32,664 bases of DNA from Bacteroidota bacterium (GCA_023229405.1 JALNZH010000010.1:1-32664); one strand, 5' to 3'. Positions 17,201 through 24,031 are shown, counted from the first letter of the stretch. Numbers and translations: made by a program. The notes: generated from the letters alone by a model not told the origin.

Positions 17201-18078
17201 CCTGGTTCTTCCGATTTCAGGAAGCGGATTTTTTTGATATCTGATTTCTTAATTTTTTTAACAGTGTCTTCGGTGACGAGTGTATCTTTGTTAATAATAA
17301 TTTCACCGGTTTTACGGTCAACTACATCACCACAGATAATCCGTCCAATAAAATCCTTCAGATCGACATCCGCGACCTTTACTTCTTCCACGAGATTGAA
17401 CAGTTCCATAATCTCGTCGTCGGAAGAATACCCGAGTGCGCGCAGCAACGTTGTTACCGGAAATTTCTTTTTACGGTCGATGTATGCGTACATCACGTTA
17501 TTGATATCGGTTGCAAATTCCACCCACGATCCGCGGAACGGAATAATACGAGCAGAATAAATCGGTGTCCCGTTGGGATGGGTCGATTCGCTGAAGAATA
17601 CGCCGGGCGACCTGTGCAATTGACTGACGATAACGCGTTCCGCACCATTGATAATGAACGTTCCCCGGTCGGTCATATATGGTAGGTTGCCGAGATACAC
17701 AACGTCTTCGATCGTATCGGTATATCCTTCGCCGTTTTCTGCTTTCTGAGAAAGCCGGAGTTTCGCTTTTAACGGTACGGCAAATGTGAGACCGCGTTCC
17801 TGGCATTCACGAACAGTGTATTTCGGTTTCTCGACGTAGTATTCAACGAACTCGAGAAGAAAATTTTCGCGTGTATCCGTGATGGGAAAGTTCTGCAAAA
17901 ATACCTGCTGCAAACCTCTGCTCTTGCGTTTGCTCGGCGTAATTTTTTCTTGCAAGAAATGTTCGAAAGATTCGATCTGTACGTTTAACAGATCGGGATA
18001 TTCGACAACTTCATTGATGGTTGCAAAACTATGACGACCGGTTTTCGGGTCGAGATGCAATCGGGATTGGCTCTTCAA
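14290..18078 (-). CDS. rpoB: DNA-directed RNA polymerase subunit beta
   Basis: This protein of about 1262 residues has the hallmark segments CPIETPEGPNIGLISSL, KRRMSALGPGGLTRERAGFE, GRNLLVAFMPWRGYNFEDAI and KMAGRHGNKGVVAAVVP, and ends RELQGLGLEVKID. I chose TTG at 18078 because AAGGAG lies 8 nt before it; GTG at 18087 overlaps that ribosome-binding site but would add only three residues. In the rifampicin pocket the sequence reads QLSQYMDQTNPLAELTNKRR, with Asn (codon 16648-16650) where E. coli has His526, and Tyr for Phe514. A 266-nt spacer with hairpins lies upstream. Confidence 0.97.
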   Translation of the reverse strand: MKSQSRLHLDPKTGRHSFATINEVVEYPDLLNVQIESFEHFLQEKITPSKRKSRGLQQVFLQNFPITDTRENFLLEFVEYYVEKPKYTVRECQERGLTFAVPLKAKLRLSQKAENGEGYTDTIEDVVYLGNLPYMTDRGTFIINGAERVIVSQLHRSPGVFFSESTHPNGTPIYSARIIPFRGSWVEFATDINNVMYAYIDRKKKFPVTTLLRALGYSSDDEIMELFNLVEEVKVADVDLKDFIGRIICGDVVDRKTGEIIINKDTLVTEDTVKKIKKSDIKKIRFLKSEEPGNRSVIANTIMKDAVHSEEDALETIYRQLRSGDAPDLDTAKSLIDKLFFNPKRYDLGDVGRHRINAKLKLEISETVTTLTKEDIIAIIRYLLDLKQGKTSVDDIDHLGNRRIRTVGEQISAQFNIGLARMTRTIRERLNVRDQEKIAPGDLVNARTITSVINTFFGTNQLSQYMDQTNPLAELTNKRRMSALGPGGLTRERAGFEVRDVHYTHYGRLCPIETPEGPNIGLISSLSMHAKVNEYGFLETPYRVVKKGRVTDEIEFLNAEREDEFTIAQANAPIDDKGKFLTEKVQGRKAGDFVVQSPDEMQYMDVAPTQIVSAAAALIPFLEHDDANRALMGSNMQRQAVPLLRPQAPIVGTGLEQKIARDSRTCVIAERNGVVENVSGEKITVLYDIEEDNVEQLISFEDKRRVEYRLVKFFRTNQDTGLNQKPIVVPGQRFKKGDVLADGCATDQGELALGRNLLVAFMPWRGYNFEDAIIMNERIVAEDVFTSVHIEEFELQVRDTKRGEEELTREIPNVSEEATKDLDENGIIRIGAEVKEGDILIGKITPKGETDPTPEEKLLKAIFGDKAGDVKDASLKAPPGMKGIVISTKLFSRKKKDADTKKDDKKRLDILEKLHKQNVDSHFEKLARKLGLLLDGEKSAGVRNVDGEMVFRSGTQFKMETFVGFDKLDKLDPKNDWVEEKRKNNLIEKIYQNYFDTLNHIEEAFKHEKNKITIGDELPPGIVQLAKVYVAKKRKLSVGDKMAGRHGNKGVVAAVVPAEDMPFTPDGRSVDIVLNPLGVPSRMNIGQLFETALGWAGKALGIKYATPIFDGASWEDVQEELKKADLNVDSRSTLLDGRTGETFDQQVTVGQIYMLKLSHLVDDKIHARSIGPYSLITQQPLGGKAQFGGQRFGEMEVWALQAYGASHVLQEILTVKSDDVMGRAKVYEAIVKGDNQPEANIPESFNVLVRELQGLGLEVKID

Positions 18079-18133
18079 CTCAATCACTCCTTCAGGACGT
18101 GAACCTGATGATGATGTTGGTTAGTGATAATGA

Positions 18134-18159
18134 ACTTCCAACGCAAAGCGATGGAAAGT
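18134..18159 (-). promoter_or_regulatory. Hairpin in the rpoB leader
   Basis: The plus-strand segment ACTTCCAACGC-AAA-GCGATGGAAAGT folds back on itself with one A-A mismatch and one bulged A. It lies about 55 nt upstream of the rpoB start in the long rplL-rpoB gap. In E. coli the corresponding gap holds an attenuator and an RNase III site; a similar role here is inference. Confidence 0.4.
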
Positions 18160-18230
18160 CTTGAAACTTCGTTTTATGCCTTTTTTTATGCTACCGGCAC
18201 ACTCTTGGACAGAACAGACAAAAGAATACA

Positions 18231-18274
18231 CAAGCCGACATCCCGTTTTATTCATTCACGTGACTATCGGCTTG
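18231..18274 (-). promoter_or_regulatory. 8-bp inverted repeat in the rplL-rpoB gap
   Basis: CAAGCCGA (18231-18238) and TCGGCTTG (18267-18274) are perfect complements with a 28-nt loop that contains the small palindrome TCACGTGA. No U-tract follows the minus-strand stem. Together with the hairpin at 18134-18159 it makes most of the 266-nt gap structured. No promoter with good boxes was seen in the gap. Confidence 0.45.
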
Positions 18275-18344
18275 GTATATTTCAGTATTCTATTGAATGT
18301 GCGATATTTGACATTACTAGAGTATTGAAAAAGTTCTTGAAGAA

Positions 18345-18719
18345 TTACTTCAGCGCAACTTTTGCGCCGGCTTCTTCGAGTTTCTTTTTCAACGCTTCTG
18401 CGTCTGCTTTATTGAGACCTTCTTTAACGGGTTTCGGTGCGCCGTCTACGAGATCTTTCGCTTCTTTCAAGCCGAGACCTGTTGCTTCGCGAACAACTTT
18501 AATCACATTGATCTTCTGCGCGCCGCCTTCGATCAATTCAACAGTGAATTCAGTCTGCGCTTCGGCTGCCGGTGCTGCGCCTGCAGCCGGAGCTGCGGCC
18601 ATCATAACCGGTGCTGCTGCTGATACGCCGAACTTCTCTTCGAGTGCTTTTTTGAGTTCGACTGCTTCAAGAAGGGTAAGCTTTTCAATTTTTTCTACTA
18701 ATTCTGCTACGACTGACAT
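18345..18719 (-). CDS. rplL: 50S ribosomal protein L7/L12
   Basis: This 124-residue stalk protein has the N-terminal dimerisation helices (MSVVAELVEKIEKLTLLEAV), an Ala/Pro hinge around residues 35-55 (AAPVMMAAAPAAGAAPAAEA) and the C-terminal factor-binding domain (INVIKVVREATGLGLKEAKD, then VDGAPKPVKEGLNKADAEAL). It recruits EF-Tu, EF-G and IF2. It lies 61 nt after rplJ and before the long rpoB leader, the normal rplJL-rpoBC arrangement. Confidence 0.98.
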   Translation of the reverse strand: MSVVAELVEKIEKLTLLEAVELKKALEEKFGVSAAAPVMMAAAPAAGAAPAAEAQTEFTVELIEGGAQKINVIKVVREATGLGLKEAKDLVDGAPKPVKEGLNKADAEALKKKLEEAGAKVALK

Positions 18720-18780
18720 AGTTGTATCTCCTTATTTCTCTATATTTAATTAATTAACTACATTCGTTGGGAACAGGATA

Positions 18781-19302
18781 TTACGCGGCTTTTTTCTTTT
18801 CAATTGCATCGAGAACGCCGACAACATCTCTGATCACTGCGTTGATTGTACCAACAACGCCTGTAATCGGTGAGTTGAGCGAACCGAGAATGCTTGCCAC
18901 GATCTCCGGACGAGACGGAAGCGCAGCCAGTTCCTTCAACTTGGAACCATCATACACCTGTTTCTCGACAACACAGACCTTAACAGAAAATTTCTCGTTT
19001 TTCTCTTTGAACTTTTGAATGATCTTTGCCGGTGCTGCTGCGTCATTGTATGCGAACGCGATACCGGTCGGACCGACAAGTTTATCGTACACTTTGTCGT
19101 AACCGGAAACATTTTGCAATGCTTTTTTCGCGAGAGTATTTTTAACGACTCTATATTCAATACCGGATTTTCGGAATTCAGCGCGGAGTTTTGTAATCTC
19201 CTCCACATTGATTCCCGTAAAATCAGTAAAGAACATTCCCTGCGCCTTGGAAACCATCTCCTGAATTTCAGCGGCAATTTGTTCTTTTTCTGATTTATTC
19301 AT
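18781..19302 (-). CDS. rplJ: 50S ribosomal protein L10
   Basis: This 173-residue protein starts MNKSEKEQIAAEIQEMVSKA and continues FTDFTGINVEEITKLRAEFR, the L10 rRNA-binding domain; its C-terminal helix (GVVGTINAVIRDVVGVLDAI) carries the L7/L12 dimers. The open frame extends 17 codons upstream, but that part overlaps the structured leader and is not L10-like, so I chose ATG at 19302. No clear Shine-Dalgarno sequence precedes it. The 103-nt leader contains a bulged hairpin of the kind used for L10 autoregulation. Confidence 0.95.
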   Translation of the reverse strand: MNKSEKEQIAAEIQEMVSKAQGMFFTDFTGINVEEITKLRAEFRKSGIEYRVVKNTLAKKALQNVSGYDKVYDKLVGPTGIAFAYNDAAAPAKIIQKFKEKNEKFSVKVCVVEKQVYDGSKLKELAALPSRPEIVASILGSLNSPITGVVGTINAVIRDVVGVLDAIEKKKAA

Positions 19303-19328
19303 TAGCGTATATTTCGTCTTTGTGATAC

Positions 19329-19361
19329 GATGAGAAGCCCCCGATTTTTTCACGAGGCATC
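19329..19361 (-). promoter_or_regulatory. Candidate L10 autoregulatory leader hairpin
   Basis: On the minus strand GATG-CCTCG pairs with CGGGG-...-CATC. The 3' side carries an extra GCTTCT, making an asymmetric internal bulge that resembles a kink-turn. It lies 27 nt before the rplJ start. In many bacteria the L10(L12)4 complex binds a bulged hairpin at this place. No match to the Rfam L10_leader model was tested. Confidence 0.4.
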
Positions 19362-19405
19362 ATATCAGGTTTATGATAGTATGAGTGCGTAAATTCTTTT
19401 TTATC

Positions 19406-20098
19406 TTATGACTGGACAACGGTGCGATCAATTTCAACGCTCGGTCCCATTGTTGAAGAGACGTACACGCTTTTCACATATTGACCTTTGGATGTGGACG
19501 GTTTTAATTTCCCGACCGTCGCGAGGAATGCTTTTACGTTTTCTGCTAGTTTATCTTTATCGAAGTTCACTTTCCCGACCGTTGCATGAACTACTCCGGC
19601 TTTGTCAACACGGAATTCAATTTTACCCGCTTTCACTTCTTTCACCGCCGTTGCAACATCCAACGTCACTGTGCCGCTTTTCGGATTCGGCATTAATCCG
19701 CGGGGTCCGAGGATTTTCCCTAGTTTGCCGACTTCCACCATAACATCCGGTGTCGCGATGATCACATCGATATCCGCCCAGCCGCCTTTAATCTTTTCAA
19801 CATATTCTTCCAATCCTGCATAATCCGCACCGGCCGCTTTTGCTTCAGCATCTTTCGGCGGCTTCGCCATCACCAACACGCGAACGGATTTTCCGATACC
19901 ATGCGGAAGAGCAACCGTTCCGCGCACAGCCTGATCGGCTTTTTTCGGATCAACGCCAAGACGTACTGCGATATCGACCGATTCCACAAATTTCGCCGAA
20001 GCAGTTTCTTTTACGATTCCGACAGCATCGTCAACCGAATATATTTTCTTTGCATCGAATTTCTTTGCAGCATTTTTGTATTTCTTACCATGAGCCAT
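19406..20098 (-). CDS. rplA: 50S ribosomal protein L1
   Basis: This 230-residue protein contains the L1 signature GKLGKILGPRGLMPNPKSGT and the N-terminal MAHGKKYKNAAKKFDAKKIY, plus FRVDKAGVVHATVGKVNFDK. L1 forms the mobile stalk that clears deacylated tRNA from the E site and in many bacteria represses rplKA by binding the mRNA. The ATG at 20098 has AGGGAG 5 nt upstream. The 61-nt spacer to rplK contains a tight 7-bp hairpin. Confidence 0.98.
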   Translation of the reverse strand: MAHGKKYKNAAKKFDAKKIYSVDDAVGIVKETASAKFVESVDIAVRLGVDPKKADQAVRGTVALPHGIGKSVRVLVMAKPPKDAEAKAAGADYAGLEEYVEKIKGGWADIDVIIATPDVMVEVGKLGKILGPRGLMPNPKSGTVTLDVATAVKEVKAGKIEFRVDKAGVVHATVGKVNFDKDKLAENVKAFLATVGKLKPSTSKGQYVKSVYVSSTMGPSVEIDRTVVQS

Positions 20099-20121
20099 GA
20101 GTTCTCCCTTGTGGTTCTAAC

Positions 20122-20140
20122 GTTACACGCGAAGTGTAAC
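20122..20140 (-). promoter_or_regulatory. 7-bp hairpin in the rplK-rplA spacer
   Basis: GTTACAC and GTGTAAC pair perfectly around the loop TTCGC (minus strand). It sits 23 nt upstream of the rplA start and has no following U-tract. It may tune L1 translation or mark a processing site; known L1 binding sites usually lie ahead of rplK, so this is not a clear L1 operator. Confidence 0.4.
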
Positions 20141-20159
20141 TCCCACTATTATAGAATGA

Positions 20160-20585
20160 TTAACCTTCGACTGTAATACCAAGACTTTTCGCCGTGCCTT
20201 CGATCATGCTCATTGCCGATTCAATATCGGATGTGTTCAGATCTGGCATTTTCGCGGTGGCAATTTCTTTCACTTGCGCGCGGGTCACTTTACCAACTTT
20301 CGTGCGGTTCGGTTCGCCGGAACCCTTCTGCACTTTTGCCGCCTTTACCAACAAGACTGCTGCCGGAGGTGTTTTGGTGATGAAGGTAAACGACTTATCG
20401 GAGAACACAGTGATAATCACCGGAATAATCAGTCCAACCTGCGACTGAGTGCGGGCATTGAACTGCTTACAAAATTCCATGATGTTCACGCCTTTTTGAC
20501 CGAGCGCGGGACCAACCGGAGGTGCAGGGTTTGCAGCACCGGCGGGAATTTGCAACTTAATAAATCCAACTACTTTCTTTGCCAT
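20160..20585 (-). CDS. rplK: 50S ribosomal protein L11
   Basis: This 141-residue protein shows the L11 pattern MAKKVVGFIKLQIPAGAANP, PPVGPALGQKGVNIMEFCKQ (proline-rich N-terminal hinge) and the C-terminal rRNA-binding domain ending IEGTAKSLGITVEG. L11 organises the GTPase-associated centre and is needed for RelA activation in many bacteria. It follows nusG by 30 nt in the conserved nusG-rplK-rplA order. Confidence 0.98.
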   Translation of the reverse strand: MAKKVVGFIKLQIPAGAANPAPPVGPALGQKGVNIMEFCKQFNARTQSQVGLIIPVIITVFSDKSFTFITKTPPAAVLLVKAAKVQKGSGEPNRTKVGKVTRAQVKEIATAKMPDLNTSDIESAMSMIEGTAKSLGITVEG

Positions 20586-20615
20586 ATGAGTTCTCTACGT
20601 AATTATTTTAATAGA

Positions 20616-21176
20616 TTATTTTTCAACTTCCACTTGACTGAAATCGAGTTCAATCGGAGTTTTGCGGCCGAAGATACTCACCATCACTTTGAGCCGTAAT
20701 TTCTCTGCGTTAATCTCCTGAACAAATCCTGTAAAGTTATGGAATTGTCCGCTGATGATCTTCACCGGTTCGCCGACATGGAACGGGATTTCCATACGTT
20801 CAACTTCGGTGCCGTCCTCCTTTTTCTCTTCAATCTTTCCGATCAATCGTTTTACTTCATCCGGTTGCAGCGGAACGGGACGATCTTTCGTTCCCACAAA
20901 GCTCAGGACAGAAGGAGTATTCAAAATGAGATGTTTCGTCTTCTCATCAAGAACAGCTTCCACCAAGATGTACCCCGGAAAAAAGTTCTTCGTCTTACTC
21001 TTCTTCTTGCCATCCTTCACTTCGAAGATTTTTTCTGCCGGAATGAGAATGCGAGTGATCTTTTCCGTCAGACCCAGCTCTTTCGCCTCGTTTTCCATGG
21101 CAAGTTTCACCTTGTTCTCATGGCCCGAGTAGGTACGGACAACATACCATCTATGTATAACGGCTGATTCCACCAC
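20616..21176 (-). CDS. nusG: Transcription termination/antitermination protein NusG
   Basis: This 186-residue protein has the NGN domain (HRWYVVRTYSGHENKVKLAM, KNFFPGYILVEAVLDEKTKH) and a C-terminal KOW domain (GEPVKIISGQFHNFTGFVQE). It binds RNA polymerase and links it to the ribosome through S10, or to Rho. The start is GTG at 21176, directly next to the secE stop codon with no gap; a second in-frame GTG follows at once. AGGGAA inside the secE end can serve as the ribosome-binding site, so the two genes are translationally coupled. Confidence 0.97.
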   Translation of the reverse strand: MVESAVIHRWYVVRTYSGHENKVKLAMENEAKELGLTEKITRILIPAEKIFEVKDGKKKSKTKNFFPGYILVEAVLDEKTKHLILNTPSVLSFVGTKDRPVPLQPDEVKRLIGKIEEKKEDGTEVERMEIPFHVGEPVKIISGQFHNFTGFVQEINAEKLRLKVMVSIFGRKTPIELDFSQVEVEK

Positions 21177-21359
21177 TTAGAAAATTCCCTTGATTGCTTG
21201 ACTGACAAGCGTATCCACAACATAAATGAAGACGGCGATAACGCAGCATACACCAAGAACAACCAGAGTCGACTCCTGGAGTTCTTTTTGTGTCGGCCAC
21301 GTTACTTTACCCATCTCTTTATAGACGTCAGTAAAGAAGTTGATGATTTTTTCTTTCAT
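21177..21359 (-). CDS. secE: Protein translocase subunit SecE
   Basis: This 60-residue protein has the short amphipathic start (KIINFFTDVYKEMGKVTWPT), where the MGKVTWPTQKEL motif is the SecE signature, then one membrane helix (about residues 31-54, TLVVLGVCCVIAVFIYVVDT). It holds SecY in the translocon. It is the one-helix type found in most bacteria outside the enterics. It lies 19 nt after tRNA-Trp and abuts nusG. Confidence 0.95.
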   Translation of the reverse strand: MKEKIINFFTDVYKEMGKVTWPTQKELQESTLVVLGVCCVIAVFIYVVDTLVSQAIKGIF

Positions 21360-21378
21360 AATAACCCTGATACTTCTG

Positions 21379-21451
21379 CACGGGTGGAGGGACTCGAACC
21401 CCCAACCAACGGTTTTGGAGACCGCTACTCTACCAATTGAGCTACACCCGT
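21379..21451 (-). tRNA. tRNA-Trp(CCA)
   Basis: A 73-nt cloverleaf: acceptor ACGGGTG/CACCCGT with discriminator G, anticodon loop CTCCAAA (anticodon CCA) and T-loop GGTTCGAGTCC. The 3' CCA is not encoded. It begins 7 nt after the rpmG stop and is followed by secE, so it must be cut from a shared transcript. Confidence 0.96.
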
Positions 21452-21458
21452 ACGAAAT

Positions 21459-21608
21459 TTACTTGGTTTCTTTGTGATTTGTGTGTTTGTTGCAGCGGGG
21501 GCAGTATTTTTTATACTCAACACGATTTGTCTGCTTTTTCTTGTTTTTCGTGGTCGAGTAGTTCCGCTCCTTGCAAACGGTGCATTCGAGGGTAATGATA
21601 TCTCTCAT
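21459..21608 (-). CDS. rpmG: 50S ribosomal protein L33, zinc-ribbon form
   Basis: This 49-residue protein starts MRDIITLECTVCKERNYSTT and ends KKYCPRCNKHTNHKETK. Four cysteines (C9-x2-C12 and C36-x2-C39) make a zinc ribbon, so it is the zinc-binding (C+) form of L33. AAGGA lies about 8 nt before the ATG at 21608. The gene sits between tRNA-Gly and tRNA-Trp; rpmG next to secE-nusG is known from several phyla. It is too short for many gene finders. Confidence 0.95.
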   Translation of the reverse strand: MRDIITLECTVCKERNYSTTKNKKKQTNRVEYKKYCPRCNKHTNHKETK

Positions 21609-21657
21609 ACTTCATTCCTTTTCTTGAAACTTTCATTTCTTTGTATATCTGAACTTG

Positions 21658-21730
21658 AGCGGAAGACGGGACTCGAACCCGCGACCAACAGCTTGGAAGG
21701 CTGTGACTCTACCAACTGAGTTACTTCCGC
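21658..21730 (-). tRNA. tRNA-Gly(TCC)
   Basis: A 73-nt cloverleaf: acceptor GCGGAAG/CTTCCGC with discriminator T, anticodon stem ACAGC/GCTGT around loop CTTCCAA (anticodon TCC), T-loop GGGTTCGAGTCCC. CCA is not encoded. It lies upstream of rpmG. Confidence 0.96.
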
Positions 21731-21755
21731 AATTATTTTTACTCAAAAGCAAATT

Positions 21756-21773
21756 GAGATTTCGACAAATCTC
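21756..21773 (-). other. 7-bp hairpin between two tRNA genes
   Basis: GAGATTT and AAATCTC pair perfectly around GTCG (minus strand) in the 127-nt gap between tRNA-Thr(GGT) and tRNA-Gly(TCC). A T-run does not follow directly. It may help tRNA processing. The rest of the gap shows no gene or clear promoter. Confidence 0.4.
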
Positions 21774-21862
21774 TCTTATTTAATGCGTAACAGCCAAAAT
21801 CCTTTTTCCCAGCTAAGTTGAGCATTTTCCGCTCTATTCGCACGCTACTTCATCTTTAGCAG

Positions 21863-21935
<73 letters not shown>

Positions 21936-21950
21936 ATAGGATGCGTTATG

Positions 21951-22033
21951 TGGGTAGGGAAGGATTCGAACCTCCGAAGCCCGAGGGCGACAGATTTACA
22001 GTCTGTTGCGTTTAACCACTTCGCTACCTACCC
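21951..22033 (-). tRNA. tRNA-Tyr(GTA)
   Basis: An 83-nt class II tRNA with a long variable arm, as expected for bacterial Tyr. The acceptor is GGGTAGG/CCTACCC with discriminator A; the anticodon loop CTGTAAA gives GTA. After the discriminator the sequence is CA, so the full CCA is not encoded. Confidence 0.96.
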
Positions 22034-22047
22034 ATACCAGATTTTTG

Positions 22048-22120
22048 AGCTGGCAATCAGACTTGAACTGATGACCTGCTGATTACAAATCAGCTGCTCT
22101 ACCAACTGAGCTATGCCAGC
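22048..22120 (-). tRNA. tRNA-Thr(TGT)
   Basis: A 73-nt cloverleaf: acceptor GCTGGCA/TGCCAGC, discriminator T, anticodon stem GCTGA/TCAGC around TTTGTAA (anticodon TGT). It is the first gene after the promoter at 22206-22235. The second Thr acceptor, GGT, lies two tRNAs further on. Confidence 0.96.
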
Positions 22121-22169
22121 AATACTGATATCCCCAAAACACACGGCTCTTTAGAAAAACACAAAAACA

Positions 22170-22194
22170 ACAATGTTTCTCGAAAAGGCATTGT
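22170..22194 (-). promoter_or_regulatory. Leader hairpin upstream of the tRNA cluster
   Basis: ACAATG and CATTGT pair around an inner TTTT-CGA-GAAA stem with a CC bulge (minus strand). T-rich sequence follows (TGTTTTTGTGTTTTTC). It starts a few nt after the predicted transcription start. It could be a weak attenuator or a processing signal. Confidence 0.4.
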
Positions 22195-22205
22195 GGCGGA
22201 GTTAA

Positions 22206-22235
22206 CAAATATATACTTTTTTGCTACAAAGTCAA
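22206..22235 (-). promoter_or_regulatory. Promoter of the tRNA-secE-nusG-rpl-rpo cluster
   Basis: On the minus strand TTGACT (22230-22235) and TATATT (22208-22213) are spaced by 16 nt. The -10 region extends to TATATTTG, which also fits the TAnnTTTG -7 element described for Bacteroidota promoters. About 80 nt of leader follow before tRNA-Thr. It is the only clear promoter upstream of the cluster in this window. Confidence 0.8.
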
Positions 22236-22246
22236 CAGATTATGCG

Positions 22247-24031
22247 TTAAAATTTACTAACCTGAGAATGACTGTTTGTAGCGAATTCTGAGGCCTTTTT
22301 AGAATAGAATGCAGAAAGAGTGTCCTTCCCGTAGTACGACTCATATGATGCTCTGTAGAGAAGATCTCTCACCATTAGGGATTTAAGCGATTTTGTATAT
22401 ATATCGGTACCATCATACATCCTGAAAATAAACCGAGGCTGATCCATTGGTTGATAGATAGTATCCTGTGTTAATCGGAATACAAATCCTTCCGGAATGC
22501 GTAAAAATCCTGCGGTATATTGTGATTCAATTTCCGAGGTAGTATACACTGGCAATGAAGTATTCTTTTCAACGATGCTTTTCAGAAATGCCGCATATCT
22601 TCCTTCAATGACACTGTAATCATATGGTAGATCATGTTCAAATTTGAATAGCTCTTTTTTGAATTCAGAAATTTCGCTGAAAGAGCGCTGTATAACATCC
22701 GGATAAAGCTGTTCCAGTTGAGGAAAGTACCATGTACGACGAAAAAGTTCTTTATCCAGGATTACAACATCCGTACGAATTTTATTCACATGTTGATAAT
22801 AATATGCTGCCGATATAAAATAATCCCACTGTGATGATATGACGATCGCATTCGGAGGAAGATTGTTCAGAATACTCTTTGTGTAGTCCTCTACCATATA
22901 ATTACTGCTCTGATCGGCCGAGTCCCAATTTCCATTCGCTTGTATTATTACAAGAGCCGCCCAAAAAGTGCCGATGGTAATTTTTACGTTCCGCTGTTCG
23001 AAGCGGCGCATGATCAACGCTCCCCCATACGCTGAGAATACTCCGATAACGATAAACGCGAGTAGAAAATATGAATCGATATCATGAATGTCATAATTCA
23101 CGGAATATGCTACACAGGAAACAAACAATAACACCATAACGATAAATTTTCTACGGTCTGTGAATAACAACGCGATAGCTCCAACAAGTGCAACAATTAA
23201 TACAACTGCATGAAACTCATTTGGAAGGTTTCCAAAAAAATAGTCTAATTGTTTCTTCGCTACATCTCCCGAAGAGAACATCCACACACGGAATTGTTTC
23301 CCTGTAACGTGCCACCAAAATGATTCGACGGTTTGCGGATTTCCCCAATTCAACAGCGGATGTTGCGAAGCACGGACAGGGAGAAACAGATAAACGGATA
23401 GTCCGGAAAAAAACGGCAAAGATAATAACGAGATTTTTTTCAATGCGTCTTTATTTATACCATGTTCTGCAAAAAACCAATAGAGGAGCGCCGGGGCAAG
23501 GAGAATGGTCGTCATGTGGTTGGTAAAAGAAAGTCCGACAATAAAAGCAAACAATAACCACCATCGGTGTTCCTGCATTTTTATTGCCTTAATGAAAAAC
23601 AACAACACCAAACAAATCAAAACGAGATGTAAGGAATACACCTCTGCTGAAACACCTTGCTGCCAAAACGTTTTGGAAAACGCCAATATCATAGAAGAAA
23701 TTGCAGCAGAAATAATGATCTCACCCGGAGTTGATTTTTTCTCTTCCTCCAACAGTTCAATAACGACGAAAAAGAAAATGAGTACGGCCGATGCTGTCAG
23801 CAAAGCAGACAAGAAGTTTAATCGAACAATGACCTCTGTTGAAATCGGAATTACAGAAATCACCCGTGCAACAAGCGTATATAGCGGATAACCGGTAGGA
23901 TGTGCTATACCGAGTGTATTCGCAACGGTGGCAAGTTCACCACTGTCGATATAGCCGACCGACGGAGCGAGGGTACAGTAATAGACAATGATGGTGAAAA
24001 ACCATACTGTCCCGGCAGCAATCCGTTTCAT
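22247..24031 (-). CDS. DUF2723 multi-pass membrane protein, probable GT-C glycosyltransferase
   Basis: This 594-residue membrane protein opens with a helix and then APSVGYIDSGELATVANTLG and AHPTGYPLYTLVARVISVIP, the DUF2723 hallmark. The Asp29-Ser-Gly-Glu32 pair in the first outer loop fits the acidic catalytic site of GT-C enzymes. About ten hydrophobic helices fill residues 1-390 and a soluble domain follows. The eukaryotic DUF2723 protein TMEM260 is a protein O-mannosyltransferase, so a lipid-linked sugar donor and an exported acceptor are likely here, but this is by analogy. Upstream ATGs at 24058 and a start at 24094 are possible; I chose 24031, which places the first helix at the N-terminus. 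No strong ribosome-binding site is visible. It follows the DUF5916 gene in the same direction. Confidence 0.8.
   Translation of the reverse strand: MKRIAAGTVWFFTIIVYYCTLAPSVGYIDSGELATVANTLGIAHPTGYPLYTLVARVISVIPISTEVIVRLNFLSALLTASAVLIFFFVVIELLEEEKKSTPGEIIISAAISSMILAFSKTFWQQGVSAEVYSLHLVLICLVLLFFIKAIKMQEHRWWLLFAFIVGLSFTNHMTTILLAPALLYWFFAEHGINKDALKKISLLSLPFFSGLSVYLFLPVRASQHPLLNWGNPQTVESFWWHVTGKQFRVWMFSSGDVAKKQLDYFFGNLPNEFHAVVLIVALVGAIALLFTDRRKFIVMVLLFVSCVAYSVNYDIHDIDSYFLLAFIVIGVFSAYGGALIMRRFEQRNVKITIGTFWAALVIIQANGNWDSADQSSNYMVEDYTKSILNNLPPNAIVISSQWDYFISAAYYYQHVNKIRTDVVILDKELFRRTWYFPQLEQLYPDVIQRSFSEISEFKKELFKFEHDLPYDYSVIEGRYAAFLKSIVEKNTSLPVYTTSEIESQYTAGFLRIPEGFVFRLTQDTIYQPMDQPRFIFRMYDGTDIYTKSLKSLMVRDLLYRASYESYYGKDTLSAFYSKKASEFATNSHSQVSKF

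Noticed and set aside
18124..18753. 209-codon plus-strand frame across rplL
   Set aside because: It is antisense to rplL and its leader, with an alanine/serine-rich shadow composition.
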